A stretch of 64,000 nt of DNA from Marinobacter arenosus (GTDB taxonomy: Bacteria; Pseudomonadota; Gammaproteobacteria; Pseudomonadales; Oleiphilaceae). The stretch lies in NCBI RefSeq assembly GCF_019264345.1, contig NZ_JAHVAO010000003.1, forward strand, positions 1-64,000, in the 5' to 3' direction. Below, one piece after another: positions 31,098-41,012 of the stretch; the first letter of the stretch is position 1; every line of letters starts with the position of its first letter. The notes beneath the pieces are model-generated. The model was not told where the DNA came from and searched no databases. It worked only from the letters and a program-made list of their open reading frames with translations. Position numbers and translations under genes: made by a program.

Positions 31098-32009
31098 TCA
31101 GCCGGCGGAGTCACCGCCATAGCCGTTGGCCTGCTGGAATTCCGGACGTTCGCCCTCACGCTGGAGCCGGATGTTGGTGCGACGGTTGTCGGCAGGTCGC
31201 CGGGATACCGGGTACTGGTCACCATGGGCCCGCACCGTAATCATGTCCTCGGAAATCCCTCGCGCCTTCAGATAGTCCGCCACCACGTTCGCCCGCTCCT
31301 CCGACAGCGCGCGGTTGTCGATACGGCTACCCAACCGATCACTGTGCCCGTCCACGAAAATGCGCTCCACCGTTGAATCCGCCAGCACATAGGTGACCAG
31401 GTTATCCAGCAACTGCCGGTCGGCTTCGGAGAGGCTGGTACTGCCACTGGCGAAGGGAATGCGCGAGCGTCGCACCTGGTCGTAGTTCACCGGCAACAGA
31501 TTCGCCGCGCACCTCCGGTAACTCTGGAACTGGCCGGCGAAATTGACATTGGACACCTGAACCCGAACCGGGCGGCCATCAAACCAGGATTCCCGGGTGA
31601 CCGTCGGGCGCATGCCCTCAAGCAGTCCCTGAACGAGCACCATGGCCTGGCGGGTTTCGAGCAGCACCGGCCGATGACCGTCCGACACGGTGACTTTGCC
31701 CAGCGGCCTGGGGGCTACGCCCGGGCGCCATGCCGGTGCTTCAACAACAAGTTCCCCACGGCCCGGCCGCATGAGCGGCGATGCCGACTCCAGAAAGAAG
31801 GTAAGCCTTTCGCCGGCCCGATGCCGAAACACCGCTTTGCCATAGCCTGGCACTTCGTGCACCAACGAGCACTCAAAAACCGACTCTGCCAGATACCACT
31901 GGCTGTTTTCGATGCCCGCACCGTAACTCGAAGCCCCTGACGGTGCTGCCAGACCGAGCGCCAGAGCGCTCATCAGACCAAGAGACAATGTTCGGAAGCT
32001 GGATGCCAT
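31098..32009 (-). CDS. motY: Sodium-type flagellar motor protein MotY
   Basis: A 303-residue periplasmic protein with a signal peptide (residues 1 to about 26, cut after PSGA). It has a MotY-type N-terminal beta domain and a C-terminal OmpA-like peptidoglycan-binding domain (FVDGHSDRLGS, RALSEERANVVADYL and RRTNIRL). MotY forms the T ring that stabilises the stator at the flagellar motor. The neighbours pyrC and rnt are the same as in Pseudomonas, where this position is motY, which supports the call over a generic OmpA protein. Confidence 0.9.
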   Translation of the reverse strand: MASSFRTLSLGLMSALALGLAAPSGASSYGAGIENSQWYLAESVFECSLVHEVPGYGKAVFRHRAGERLTFFLESASPLMRPGRGELVVEAPAWRPGVAPRPLGKVTVSDGHRPVLLETRQAMVLVQGLLEGMRPTVTRESWFDGRPVRVQVSNVNFAGQFQSYRRCAANLLPVNYDQVRRSRIPFASGSTSLSEADRQLLDNLVTYVLADSTVERIFVDGHSDRLGSRIDNRALSEERANVVADYLKARGISEDMITVRAHGDQYPVSRRPADNRRTNIRLQREGERPEFQQANGYGGDSAG

Positions 32010-32173
32010 AGCGAATGACCAACGCGTTTAACTGATTCGGTAGTTACTCCGGTTAACGGCCCTGTCCCTCCTTACTTTAGGGTCGGATACAAAAACAAAC
32101 ACGCTCCCCTTCTGGTATAATTCGCAAAATTTTTCAGGGCCACGGCCCACCGATGGAACCGCGGAAACCGCTC

Positions 32174-33205
32174 ATGACCGATCAGATTACCCTTACCCGT
32201 CCGGACGACTGGCACCTGCACGTTCGCGACGGCGATATCCTCAAGGATGTCGTCCCGGCCACCGCCGCGTGCTTCGGACGCGCGATCATCATGCCCAACC
32301 TGGTTCCGCCCGTGACCACCGCCGCGGACGCGATGGCCTACAAAGAGCGCATTCTGGACGCCGCCAAGGATACCGGATTCGAGCCGTTGATGACGCTGTA
32401 TCTCACCGAAAGTACCAGCCCGCAGACCATCCGCGAGGCCAAGGCCGCTGGCGTGGTCGCCGCCAAACTCTACCCGGCCGGTGCAACTACCAACTCGGCA
32501 TCCGGTGTCAAAGACATTCGCAATATCTACCCGGTACTGGACGCGATGGCCGACTGCGGCATGCTGTTGCTGGTGCATGGCGAAGTGACCGATGCCGACA
32601 TCGATATTTTCGATCGCGAGAAAGTGTTCCTCGATCGGGTGCTCGGCCCCACCATGGAGGCCTTTCCCAACCTGAAGGTGGTTCTGGAGCACATCACCAC
32701 GGCCGACTCGGCAGAGTTCGTCCAGCGGCATGGCGGCGACAACCTGGCCGCCACCCTGACGCCCCAGCACCTGATGTACAATCGCAATCACATGCTGGTC
32801 GGTGGCATTCGTCCGCACCTGTACTGCCTGCCCATCCTCAAGCGTAACCGCCACCAGCAGGCGCTGCGCGATGCCATCACAAGTGGCAACCCAAGGTTCT
32901 TCCTGGGCACCGATTCCGCGCCTCATGCCCGGGACCGCAAGGAAGCCGCCTGCGGCTGTGCCGGATGCTACTCAGCCTATGGGGCCATTGCCCTGTATGC
33001 GGAGATCTTCGAAGAGCTGGGCATTCTGGACAAACTGGAAGCGTTCGCCAGCTTCAACGGCGCGGATTTCTACGGGCTGCCGAGAAATACCGATACCATT
33101 ACCCTGGTTCGGGACCCCTGGACCATGCCGGAGCAGCTGCCTCTGGCGGATGGCAACATCGTGCCATTGAAAGCGGGTGAAACCGTTAACTGGCGCCTGG
33201 CGTAA
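32174..33205 (+). CDS. pyrC: Dihydroorotase (PyrC)
   Basis: Third step of pyrimidine synthesis. The 343-residue class II dihydroorotase has zinc ligands HLH in [10 protein letters not shown], the carboxylated lysine in VAAKLYPAG, histidines in LLVHGEV and VLEHITT, and the catalytic aspartate in [12 protein letters not shown] start at ATG 32174 (MTDQITL) because known PyrC proteins begin there; ATG 32153 is seven codons upstream. A TATAAT hexamer at 32116-32121 is a likely -10 but I see no good -35. Confidence 0.96.
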   Translation: MTDQITLTRPDDWHLHVRDGDILKDVVPATAACFGRAIIMPNLVPPVTTAADAMAYKERILDAAKDTGFEPLMTLYLTESTSPQTIREAKAAGVVAAKLYPAGATTNSASGVKDIRNIYPVLDAMADCGMLLLVHGEVTDADIDIFDREKVFLDRVLGPTMEAFPNLKVVLEHITTADSAEFVQRHGGDNLAATLTPQHLMYNRNHMLVGGIRPHLYCLPILKRNRHQQALRDAITSGNPRFFLGTDSAPHARDRKEAACGCAGCYSAYGAIALYAEIFEELGILDKLEAFASFNGADFYGLPRNTDTITLVRDPWTMPEQLPLADGNIVPLKAGETVNWRLA

Positions 33206-33246
33206 TCACCCTGACCTTTCATAACACGGCTAAGACCGGAGTTTGA

Positions 33247-33900
33247 GTGACTGACGAAAACAAAGAACCGCATCCTATGTCCCGCCGCTTCCGCGGTTTC
33301 CTGCCTGTCGTTGTCGACGTCGAAACCGCCGGCTTCAACCCGGAGCGGGACGCCCTGCTGGAAGTCGCCGCGGTACTGCTGACCATGGACGAAGACGGCT
33401 ACCTCCTGCGCGGTGAGACCCACGTGCAACAGATCGATCCGTTCGAGGGGGCGAACCTTGAACAATCCGCCCTGGACTTCACCGGCATTGATCCCTGGAA
33501 TCCGGAGCGGGAAGCGGTTCCCGAACGCGAGGGCCTGAGCGAAATCTTCACCCCCATTCGCAAGGCGGTAAAGGCTTTTGACTGCAAGCGCGCGGTCCTG
33601 GTCGGTCACAACGCCACGTTTGATCACAACTTCGTGTTTGCCGCTGCCATGCGGGCCGACATCAAGCGCAACCCGTTCCACCCGTTTTCCACCTTCGATA
33701 CCGCCACCCTGGCGGGTCTGGCCTACGGCCACACCGTTCTGGCCCAGGCCTGCAAACTGGCTGGTATCCCGTTCAGCAACAAAGAAGCGCACTCTGCGGC
33801 CTACGACGCGGAGAAAACGGCGGACCTGTTCTGCGGGATTGTCAATCGCTGGAAGGATCTGGGCGGATTTCCCCCGCCTCTGGTTGAAGAAACCGAGTGA
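33247..33900 (+). CDS. rnt: Ribonuclease T
   Basis: A 217-residue DEDD-type 3'-5' exoribonuclease that matures tRNA and other stable RNA 3' ends. Exo I motif VVDVETAGFNPERD, Exo II HNATFDHNF and Exo III HSAAYDAEKTADLF are intact. The start is GTG 33247 with CCGGAG 5 nt upstream. It follows pyrC by 41 nt, an order shared with Pseudomonas, and ends at a strong terminator. Confidence 0.95.
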   Translation: MTDENKEPHPMSRRFRGFLPVVVDVETAGFNPERDALLEVAAVLLTMDEDGYLLRGETHVQQIDPFEGANLEQSALDFTGIDPWNPEREAVPEREGLSEIFTPIRKAVKAFDCKRAVLVGHNATFDHNFVFAAAMRADIKRNPFHPFSTFDTATLAGLAYGHTVLAQACKLAGIPFSNKEAHSAAYDAEKTADLFCGIVNRWKDLGGFPPPLVEETE

Positions 33901-33907
33901 CCGACAC

Positions 33908-33935
33908 AAAAAACCCCGCCAAGGCGGGGTTTTTT
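33908..33935. terminator. Bidirectional intrinsic terminator
   Basis: AAAAAACCCCGCC-AA-GGCGGGGTTTTTT: a perfect palindrome with GC-rich core and A/T runs on both sides, so it can terminate rnt on the plus strand and the fatty acyl-CoA reductase gene on the minus strand, whose stops lie 8 nt and 19 nt away. Confidence 0.93.
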
Positions 33936-33953
33936 GATCTCAAGGGGGACCGT

Positions 33954-35939
33954 TTACCAGTAGATGCCCCGCATGATTGCCGCAAAGGCCACCTGCTCGC
34001 TGGACACCTTGGGCTTCTGGCCGGACTTGCTGCCCGCCGCTGCCGGGGAATCCGGGAACATGCGGTAACCGGTGTTCATGACGATCTCGCCCATCTTCGG
34101 CGCCAGGGCATGCAACACCTGAGCGAAGATGCCCAGTCGGGTCGCAATGCGCTTCGGACGATAGACGATGGCTTCGGCCACCATGTCGGCGGCTTCCTCC
34201 GGCGTCAGCGTTGGCACTGAATCGTAGATCTTGGTCGGCGCAATCATGGGCGTCTTCACCAGCGGCATGTTGATGGTGGTGAAGGTCACGTTGCGATCCG
34301 ACCACTCGGCCGCCGCACAGCGACTGAACGCGTCCAGTGCCGACTTGGATGCCACGTAGGCGGAGAACCGGGGAGCGTTGGTCAGCACGCCGATGGAGGA
34401 GATGTTGACCACGTGACCGCGGCGATTTTCCAGCATCTTTGGCGCAAAGCCCATGATCAGGCGCACGGAGCCGAAGTAGTTCAGCTGCATGGTGCGCTCG
34501 AAATCGTGGAACCGATCGAACGACAGGTCGAGAGAGCGGCGGATGGAGCGACCGGCATTGTTCACCAGCACATCCACGTGACCGTGGTTGTCGAGGACCG
34601 TCTCCACAAAGCGGTCGGCGTCTTCCATGTCGGAGAAGTCACACTGGTAGGCGTGCACGCTGGCGCCCCTGGATTCCAGCTCAGCCGCCACTTCTTTCAG
34701 GCGCTCCGGCTTACGGGCACCAATAACCAGGATCGCACCGGCGTCGGCCAGTTTCTGCGCGGTTGCCAGGCCAATGCCTGAGGTTGCACCAGTCACCACG
34801 CACACGCGGCCTTCTACGGTGCCACGCAGGGTGCGGTCCTTGAACAGGTCCGGGTCCAGATTGCGCTCCCAGTAGTCCCAAATCACGGCGGAATAATCGG
34901 TCAACCGTGGGACTTCGATGCCGGTGTCTTTGAGCACACGTTCCGTTTCACGGGCATCGAACCGGGTCGGGTAGTTCACGAACGACATGACCGAGGGCGG
35001 AATCCCCATGTCGTCGAGCACGGCGGTCGTGAGTCGCTTCACCGGGGGCAGGTTCTTCAGGCTCTGACGAATGAACGGCGGAATGAACCCAAACATGCGG
35101 GAATCGATCCGCATCCCCATCTTGGGCGCATGGCCAGCCTCGGAGAAGATGTTGAGGATCTCGCCAACCTTGTAAGGGTCGGAATCCACCAGATGGAAGC
35201 AATTGCCGTCCTCGCCGTCGAGGTGGGCGATGTGATCCATGGCGTTCACCACGAAATCCACCGGCACGATGTTCAGGCGACCACCTTCGATACCGATGGT
35301 CGGTACCCACTGTGGCAGTGCGTGGCGGATTTTCTGGATCATCTTGAAGAAGTAATAGGGGCCGTCGACCTTGTCCATCTCACCAGTCTTGGAGTGGCCG
35401 ATGACCATGCCGGGACGGTAGATCCGGAACGGGACCTTGCACTCCTCGCGGACGACTTTTTCGGACTCGTGCTTGGTCAGCAGGTACGGGTGGTCCAGCT
35501 TTTCGGCTTCCTCGAACATGTCCTCGCGGAACGTGCCTTTGAACAGACCGGCCGCAGCAATGGAGGACACGTGATGGAAATGCTTGGCGCCCATGGCTTC
35601 CGCTGCATTGACGGCAGCGCGGGTGCCTTCGATGTTGGTTGCCTGCTGGGCTTCCTCGTCTGCGCCCATGTCATAAACCGCGGCGAGGTGAAAGAAATGA
35701 TCAATAGTGCCTTCGAGGGACTTCATGGTCTTGGCGTCGATACCAAGATTCTTGCTGGTCAGGTCACCAATCACCGCCTTGACCCGGGACTCATCAGCGC
35801 CCCAGCGCTCCCTCAGGACGTCAAGCTTACCCTGGGACTGCTCGCGCACCAGCACGTATACCGTACCGCCGCGGGCCAACAGTTTTTCAACGAGAAAACG
35901 GCCAATAAATCCGGTGCCACCCGTCAGGAAATAGTTCAT
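33954..35939 (-). CDS. Two-domain fatty acyl-CoA reductase (alcohol-forming, Marinobacter type)
   Basis: A 661-residue fusion. The N-terminal extended SDR domain (NYFLTGGTGFIGRF, active-site Y-x3-K in YLLTKHESEK) is followed from about residue 375 by a classical SDR (VVTGATSGIGLATA, NNAGRSIRRS, YVASKSALDAF). The length, order and many motifs match the Marinobacter enzyme that reduces long-chain acyl-CoA through the aldehyde to the fatty alcohol, the alcohol supply for wax esters. The start is ATG 35939 with GGTGGA upstream; a TTG lies one codon earlier. Two inverted repeats about 130-180 nt upstream may be regulatory. Confidence 0.92.
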   Translation of the reverse strand: MNYFLTGGTGFIGRFLVEKLLARGGTVYVLVREQSQGKLDVLRERWGADESRVKAVIGDLTSKNLGIDAKTMKSLEGTIDHFFHLAAVYDMGADEEAQQATNIEGTRAAVNAAEAMGAKHFHHVSSIAAAGLFKGTFREDMFEEAEKLDHPYLLTKHESEKVVREECKVPFRIYRPGMVIGHSKTGEMDKVDGPYYFFKMIQKIRHALPQWVPTIGIEGGRLNIVPVDFVVNAMDHIAHLDGEDGNCFHLVDSDPYKVGEILNIFSEAGHAPKMGMRIDSRMFGFIPPFIRQSLKNLPPVKRLTTAVLDDMGIPPSVMSFVNYPTRFDARETERVLKDTGIEVPRLTDYSAVIWDYWERNLDPDLFKDRTLRGTVEGRVCVVTGATSGIGLATAQKLADAGAILVIGARKPERLKEVAAELESRGASVHAYQCDFSDMEDADRFVETVLDNHGHVDVLVNNAGRSIRRSLDLSFDRFHDFERTMQLNYFGSVRLIMGFAPKMLENRRGHVVNISSIGVLTNAPRFSAYVASKSALDAFSRCAAAEWSDRNVTFTTINMPLVKTPMIAPTKIYDSVPTLTPEEAADMVAEAIVYRPKRIATRLGIFAQVLHALAPKMGEIVMNTGYRMFPDSPAAAGSKSGQKPKVSSEQVAFAAIMRGIYW

Positions 35940-36068
35940 CAATTATCCACCCTGCCTGTTGCTCATTTGTTGTCTATCCATGCCGGCACCCAATTAGACT
36001 AAAGTCGTAGAGTCTTCCGGGAACGACGGCATTGTACTTAATTGCAACTCTCATGTATCGAACTTTTT

Positions 36069-36117
36069 TAGAGCTTTTACTCTGTAACCTCTTGTTTTTA
36101 ATAGAGCTAATACTCTA
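36069..36117. promoter_or_regulatory. Two spaced inverted repeats (TAGAG-N6-CTCT) upstream of the acyl-CoA reductase
   Basis: TAGAG-CTTTTA-CTCTG (36069-36084) and TAGAG-CTAATA-CTCTA (36102-36117) repeat the same palindromic pattern with starts 33 bp apart, about three helical turns. A further half-site TAGAG is at 36008-36012. They lie in the 388-nt region between the reductase start and the gene at 36328, and could bind a dimeric repressor. No regulator is known from this sequence; the rest of the region shows no gene. Confidence 0.45.
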
Positions 36118-36327
36118 ACTCAGGATACGATCCGCAGCCGGACGCCTGTCCCATATGTCGACACAATGATTTTGAGACTAGCACAGGAATTGGACTGTGC
36201 CTGCCCTCTCACCTGATTACTGGAAAGCAATGAAACACCCTGCAAGCAATGACATAATCAGGAACTTATTGCGCCATCCGGCGTCATCATTGTTCAAAGA
36301 AATTCTGGATTTTTCGGAAGCCACACC

Positions 36328-36627
36328 ATGCCCAAAGACAACCCGAACACCGAACGCTACATCACCATTGCCCGCGCCTGCCTCAAGGCCATCAACGACA
36401 CCGCCGAAACATCCGGCAGCCGTGAGGAAAAAATCCAGGCCGTCTACGAGGCAATCGACTCGGCGTTTCAGGCAGAGTTTGCCGATTACCGACAATCCGT
36501 TGCCATCATGGCGACGGTGCTTGAGCGCATCGCCTCCGGGCAGATGGAGGCCGACAAGGCGGTGGATCTCGCCCGCAAGACTCTGGAACAGCAACCCGAA
36601 AGTACCCGCAACGCCCTGATGCACTGA
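36328..36627 (+). CDS. Small conserved-looking hypothetical protein
   Basis: A 99-residue soluble, mostly helical and acidic protein that I do not recognise. It starts at ATG 36328 with GGAAG upstream, shows codon use like its neighbours, and ends 35 nt before the M16 protease gene on the same strand, so the two may be co-transcribed. It has no cysteines, signal peptide or membrane segment. It is supported by start context, not by a known family. Confidence 0.65.
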   Translation: MPKDNPNTERYITIARACLKAINDTAETSGSREEKIQAVYEAIDSAFQAEFADYRQSVAIMATVLERIASGQMEADKAVDLARKTLEQQPESTRNALMH

Positions 36628-36662
36628 TAACGCCCGAACTCTCAACGGATGAACGAGGCCCT

Positions 36663-39515
36663 ATGAGCACTGGTACCCCCCGGAACGCACACCTACGCCA
36701 TGTGATCGCCACCACGCTGGTCATGCTCACACTGTTGTTGAGCAGCGCCTTTACTCTGGCGGCACAACCGCCGGTCAAGAGTCCGGCCGATGACAACGAC
36801 TACCGATTCATCGAGCTGGACAACGGGCTCCGGGCAATCCTGGTATCGGACCGTGACGCGGATAAGGCCGCGGCCTCCATGAACGTGGCGGTGGGCAGTG
36901 GCGATGATCCGGCCGACCGGGAGGGGCTCGCACACTTCCTCGAGCACATGCTGTTCCTCGGCACGGAAAAATACCCGGAGCCCGGCGAGTACCAGCAGTT
37001 CATCAAAAGCCACGGCGGTAGCCACAACGCCTACACGGCGTTTCAGGACACCAACTATTTTTTCGACGTCGAAGCGCCCTACCTTGAGCCAGCGCTGGAC
37101 CGGTTCGCCGAGCAGTTTGCCGCTCCGCTGTTTACCGCCGAGCTGGTCGACCGGGAACGCAACGCCGTGCACTCGGAATTCAGCTCCAAGCAGAAAGAAG
37201 ATGGCCGCCGGTTCTACTCGGTCAAGAAAGCGGCCAGCAATCCCGAGCACGCTTTCAATCAGTTTGCGGTGGGCAACCTCAGCACCCTGGAGAATACCGA
37301 AGAGAACCCGCTTCGACCCGACCTCATCCAGTTCTGGAAAGACCGTTATTCCGCCAACCTGATGACGCTCGCGGTGTATGGCCCCCAGACCCTGGACGAG
37401 CTTGAGCAGATGGTGCAAAGCCGCTTTGGCGCCATCGAGAATCGAGAGCTGGAGCCAAAGCAACATACAGCCGCCGTCTACCAGGATGACAGGCTTCCAG
37501 CCAAGGTCACGGTGGATGCCATCAAGGACGTTCGCAGCCTGACCCTGTCGTTCCCGATTCCCTCGCAGGAGAAGAACTACCGCACCAAACCCGCGGGTTA
37601 CGTTGCCAACCTGCTGGGGCACGAAGGCCCCGGCAGCCTGTTCGATGTGCTGAAGCGTGCCGGACTGGTGGAGAGCCTCTCTGCCGGCCTGGGCTTGGAC
37701 ACGGGTGAAGGTGCCACGCTGGACATCAGTATGTCCCTGACACCTGAGGGTCTGCGCCGCCAGGATGACATCCTGCCGCTGGTGTTCGCCTACATCGACA
37801 GAATCCGCAGCAATGGCATCACCGAACAGCGCTTCAAGGAAATGCAGCAGTTGGCCCGCATTGATTTTCGTTTCCGTGAGCAGGGCGAACCGGTGCATGA
37901 AGCCATGGCGCTGGCCAGTCAGCTCCAACACTACCCGGCCGAAGATATTCTCAGCGCGCCCTGGCTGCTGGAACGCTATGCGCCGGAGCAATACCAGACC
38001 ATCCTGGACCACCTCACCCCAGACAACCTGATGGCATTCGTTCTGGCGCCGGAGCCGGCGCTCGAGAATCCGGAACAAACCCAGTGGTACGGCGCGGAGT
38101 GGCAATGGGAATCGCTTGATCCGGAAAACCTGACGCGCAACTCGTTGCCCGAACTGGCGGCGCAGCTCAAGCTGCCCCAACCCAACCCCTTTGTTCCGGA
38201 AGAACTTGCGATGGTCGCGGGTTCAACCATGGAGCAGCCTACACTGCTGGGTAGCCAGGACGGTCTGGAAATCTGGTTTGCGCGGGACACCCGGTTCGAC
38301 ACTCCCAAAGCGAACGTGCTTATCAGCCTGCGCACACCCGCCGCACGGGTTTCTGCCCGCAGTAGCGTCCTGACCCAGTTGCTGGTGGATGCGGTAAATA
38401 CCAATCTGAACGCCTGGGCCTACTCGGCACGCCTTGCCGGCCTGGATTACAGCATTTATCCACACCTGCGTGGCATAACCGTTCGGGTGGGCGGCTACAG
38501 CGACAAGCTGCACACCTTGATTAACCGAATCCTGATGCAGGTCGCGGAACCGGACCTGACGCAACAGCGGTTCGACATCGCCCGCCAGAACCTGGTCGAC
38601 AGCCTCGGGAACAAGGCCAAGAATCCTCCGGTGGAACAGACGTCCGAATTCATCCAGACCGCCCTGATCGAGGGCGCCTGGAGCTCTGAAGACAAGCTCG
38701 AGGCGGCGCAACAGGTCACCCTGGATGAACTGAAGTCCTTCTCCCGGGCCCTGCTCTCGGAGGTGGATCCGGTCATGCTGGCTCACGGCAACCTCAGCCG
38801 CGCCTATGCCCTCAACCTGGCCCAGCAGATCCGGGCCATTGTGCTGGATGAGAGCAGCTTTGCCGACGTCGAGCGCAGCCGTGTACGCCAGTTGCCGCCG
38901 GACGAAACCCAGGTATCCCTGGACGTCAATCATCCGGATACCGGCTACACCCTGTACATGCAGGGCGACAATACCAGCTTTGAAGAGCGGGCCCGCTTCC
39001 GGCTGCTGGCGCAAATCATCAGCAGCCCCTTCTACGAGAACATCCGTACAACCCGACAACTGGGTTACATCGTCTACGCGACCCCGTTTGAAATCCTGGA
39101 AACCCCGGCGCTCGGCTTCGTGGTTCAGTCCCCCGGCGCCAGCCCGGAACAGATTGACCAGGCCGTTCAACAATTCTCAGCGAACTTTGAGGCGCAACTG
39201 GCCAATATGGACGAGACCGGCCTGAACCGGGAAAAACAGGCGGTGATCAGCAAACTGCTGGAACGGGACCGTCAACTCGGGGACATCTCCAGCCGGTACT
39301 GGCGGGAGATTGATCGCAACGCCACCGACTTCGATTCGCGGGAAAAACTGGCCAAGGCGGTCCAGGGCGTGAGCCGACAGGCGCTGCTTGAAACATTTAG
39401 AAAGGCGGTCCTAAACCGGGAACAGGCACTGAGAGTGGTCACAGGCGAGGACGGTCTGAATGCAGACAGTGCCCTGACCCGCCTGATGGCGAGGCCGCCC
39501 GTTCCGGCGACCTGA
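36663..39515 (+). CDS. M16 zinc metalloprotease, pitrilysin/insulinase type
   Basis: A 950-residue protein with a signal peptide (hydrophobic residues 15-33, cut near AAQ), so periplasmic. The inverted zinc motif HFLEH is at 91-95 with the third ligand glutamate at 172 (NAVHSEFSSK), and the GGSHNAYTAFQDTNYFF signature follows. The C-terminal non-catalytic M16 domain ends with RQLGYIVYATP and related segments. Length and layout match protease III (E. coli PtrA, about 960 residues), which degrades small peptides in the periplasm. GAGG precedes ATG 36663. Confidence 0.93.
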   Translation: MSTGTPRNAHLRHVIATTLVMLTLLLSSAFTLAAQPPVKSPADDNDYRFIELDNGLRAILVSDRDADKAAASMNVAVGSGDDPADREGLAHFLEHMLFLGTEKYPEPGEYQQFIKSHGGSHNAYTAFQDTNYFFDVEAPYLEPALDRFAEQFAAPLFTAELVDRERNAVHSEFSSKQKEDGRRFYSVKKAASNPEHAFNQFAVGNLSTLENTEENPLRPDLIQFWKDRYSANLMTLAVYGPQTLDELEQMVQSRFGAIENRELEPKQHTAAVYQDDRLPAKVTVDAIKDVRSLTLSFPIPSQEKNYRTKPAGYVANLLGHEGPGSLFDVLKRAGLVESLSAGLGLDTGEGATLDISMSLTPEGLRRQDDILPLVFAYIDRIRSNGITEQRFKEMQQLARIDFRFREQGEPVHEAMALASQLQHYPAEDILSAPWLLERYAPEQYQTILDHLTPDNLMAFVLAPEPALENPEQTQWYGAEWQWESLDPENLTRNSLPELAAQLKLPQPNPFVPEELAMVAGSTMEQPTLLGSQDGLEIWFARDTRFDTPKANVLISLRTPAARVSARSSVLTQLLVDAVNTNLNAWAYSARLAGLDYSIYPHLRGITVRVGGYSDKLHTLINRILMQVAEPDLTQQRFDIARQNLVDSLGNKAKNPPVEQTSEFIQTALIEGAWSSEDKLEAAQQVTLDELKSFSRALLSEVDPVMLAHGNLSRAYALNLAQQIRAIVLDESSFADVERSRVRQLPPDETQVSLDVNHPDTGYTLYMQGDNTSFEERARFRLLAQIISSPFYENIRTTRQLGYIVYATPFEILETPALGFVVQSPGASPEQIDQAVQQFSANFEAQLANMDETGLNREKQAVISKLLERDRQLGDISSRYWREIDRNATDFDSREKLAKAVQGVSRQALLETFRKAVLNREQALRVVTGEDGLNADSALTRLMARPPVPAT

Positions 39516-39516
39516 G

Positions 39517-40155
39517 CTAGGCCTCGGGCAGGCGCTGGAAGCGCGCCCAGTCCTCCGGCTCGTCCACATCCCATCGGGGCTCCAGCAGACTGACACGGAG
39601 CCCCGATTTCTCCATACGGGCCAACGTCTGAATCAGGACATCCTCGGTGCCCCAGTCAATGTCGTCCAGCATCCCCGGAACCGCCCGGCTTGCGCCAATC
39701 AGAACGTACCCCCCGTCGTCGGACGGTCCAAGAACCACATCGAACTCTTTCAGCCGGTCGATGGCCTGGCGGACGTACTGGGGATCCACCGAGGGACAGT
39801 CACTGCCGATCACCACGGCACGCGAATAGTGCTGCAGCGACTCACGCAAGGCCGCCTGCATCCTGTCGCCAAGGGTTTCTCCCTGCTGGACTTTCTGCTC
39901 CAGACCCGCGCTCTCAAGGTTCCGCACAATGACCTCGGCTTCTTCGGGCACCGTCTTCAGCCCACGATCCCACCAGAACTCAACGGGATACCCGGTGGCG
40001 CAGAGGTTATCGAGGACTGCCAGGGTAAGCGTGACGTGGGCCCGAAGCGCACCGCCTGCCCCGAGTGCAGGCATCAGGCGGGTCTTGACCCGCCCTTCCT
40101 CGGGCCATTTGGCGAACTGCATCAATATTGCGCTTGCAGGGGTATGGTCAAGCAT
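39517..40155 (-). CDS. TIGR04282-family glycosyltransferase (DUF2064)
   Basis: A 212-residue GT-A-like protein: MQFAKWPEEGRVKTRLMP near the N-terminus and SDCPSVDPQYVRQAI, then GPSDDGGYVLIG, which are the core motifs of the DUF2064/TIGR04282 family. Family members are paired with TIGR04283 glycosyltransferases, as here, and some are linked to arsenosugar biosynthesis; there is no arsM or radical SAM partner in view, so that link is only by name. I choose ATG 40155, which overlaps the upstream gene by 8 nt; starts at 40164 and 40203 are possible. Confidence 0.88.
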   Translation of the reverse strand: MLDHTPASAILMQFAKWPEEGRVKTRLMPALGAGGALRAHVTLTLAVLDNLCATGYPVEFWWDRGLKTVPEEAEVIVRNLESAGLEQKVQQGETLGDRMQAALRESLQHYSRAVVIGSDCPSVDPQYVRQAIDRLKEFDVVLGPSDDGGYVLIGASRAVPGMLDDIDWGTEDVLIQTLARMEKSGLRVSLLEPRWDVDEPEDWARFQRLPEA

Positions 40156-40849
40156 TGCGAACATCCGAGCGATAGGCCTGGGCCAGGGATTCCGGCGATT
40201 CACCGCGCCAATATCGCCAGCGCAACCGCCACATCAGGAAAATCGTACGCCAGGGGCCGTGCCTTTCCCAGCGGCGACTGTCGGTAATCACCGGTGATTG
40301 GATGCAATAAGGGCGAGATACCAGACACAAACGCCGCGAGAATTCGACGTCCTCCATGAGGGGCTGCGCCCGAAAACCGCCGAGGGCTTCAAACGCATCC
40401 CGGCGCACGAACATGGCCTGATCGCCGGTGCAAACGCCGGTGATCCAGGACCGCTTGTTCATGAACCAGGCAATGACCCGGAACAGCGGCCGATGCCCAC
40501 TCAGCCGAACATCAAAACGCCCCCAGGCACAACGGCTCGCCGTGAAGTGTTCCAGTTGTGCGAGGGCATCGGCAGGCAAGCGCGTATCAGCGTGCAGGAA
40601 CAACAGGAGATTGCCACCGGCAGCCGCCGCGCCCGCATTCATCTGGACACCACGCCCTTTCTCGGAGTCCACAACCCGGTCACACAGGGGGCGTGCCATC
40701 GCGGCCGTACCGTCGTCGCTGCCTGCATCCACCACAATGACTTCGTGACCGGCCCTACGAAGGGGGGCCAGGGCTTCCAGCGTACTCTGAATGCCTGCAG
40801 CTTCCCGCCACACGGGGACAACGACACTCAATGAAAAGGGGTCAGGCAA
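40148..40849 (-). CDS. TIGR04283-family glycosyltransferase (GT2)
   Basis: A 233-residue family-2 glycosyltransferase: SVVVPVWREAAGIQ at the start, DAGSDDGTAA, the DxD-type motif in LLFLHADTRLP and TGDQAMFVRRDAFEALGGF. It overlaps the TIGR04282 gene by 8 nt, and the two form a pair seen in many proteobacteria. The acceptor sugar or lipid is unknown. It is the last core gene before the tRNA-Arg. Confidence 0.9.
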   Translation of the reverse strand: MPDPFSLSVVVPVWREAAGIQSTLEALAPLRRAGHEVIVVDAGSDDGTAAMARPLCDRVVDSEKGRGVQMNAGAAAAGGNLLLFLHADTRLPADALAQLEHFTASRCAWGRFDVRLSGHRPLFRVIAWFMNKRSWITGVCTGDQAMFVRRDAFEALGGFRAQPLMEDVEFSRRLCLVSRPYCIQSPVITDSRRWERHGPWRTIFLMWRLRWRYWRGESPESLAQAYRSDVRNA

Positions 40850-40935
40850 CGCTCACTCCGGAAAACCGTGGAATCGGGGCAACACCTTGAGCCATCAGCT
40901 CCAGACCGCTATCATACCGCCCTTCCTGAGGAATT

Positions 40936-41012
40936 GCCCCCGTAGCTCATCTGGATAGAGCGTCCCCCTCCTAAGGGGAAGGTAGCAGGTTCGAGTCCTG
41001 CCGGGGGTACCA
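40936..41012 (+). tRNA. tRNA-Arg (anticodon CCT)
   Basis: A 77-nt cloverleaf: acceptor GCCCCCG pairs with CGGGGGT (41002-41008), discriminator A and encoded CCA (41010-41012). The D arm is GCTC...GAGC and the anticodon arm TCCCC-CTCCTAA-GGGGA gives CCT, reading AGG. The T arm GCAGG-TTCGAGT-CCTGC is intact. AGG is a rare codon and this tRNA is a common integration target; base composition changes right after it, so its 3' end is a likely attachment site of the island. Confidence 0.97.

Noticed and set aside
36693..38180. 495-codon minus-strand ORF
   Set aside because: Antisense to the M16 protease, which has all catalytic motifs.
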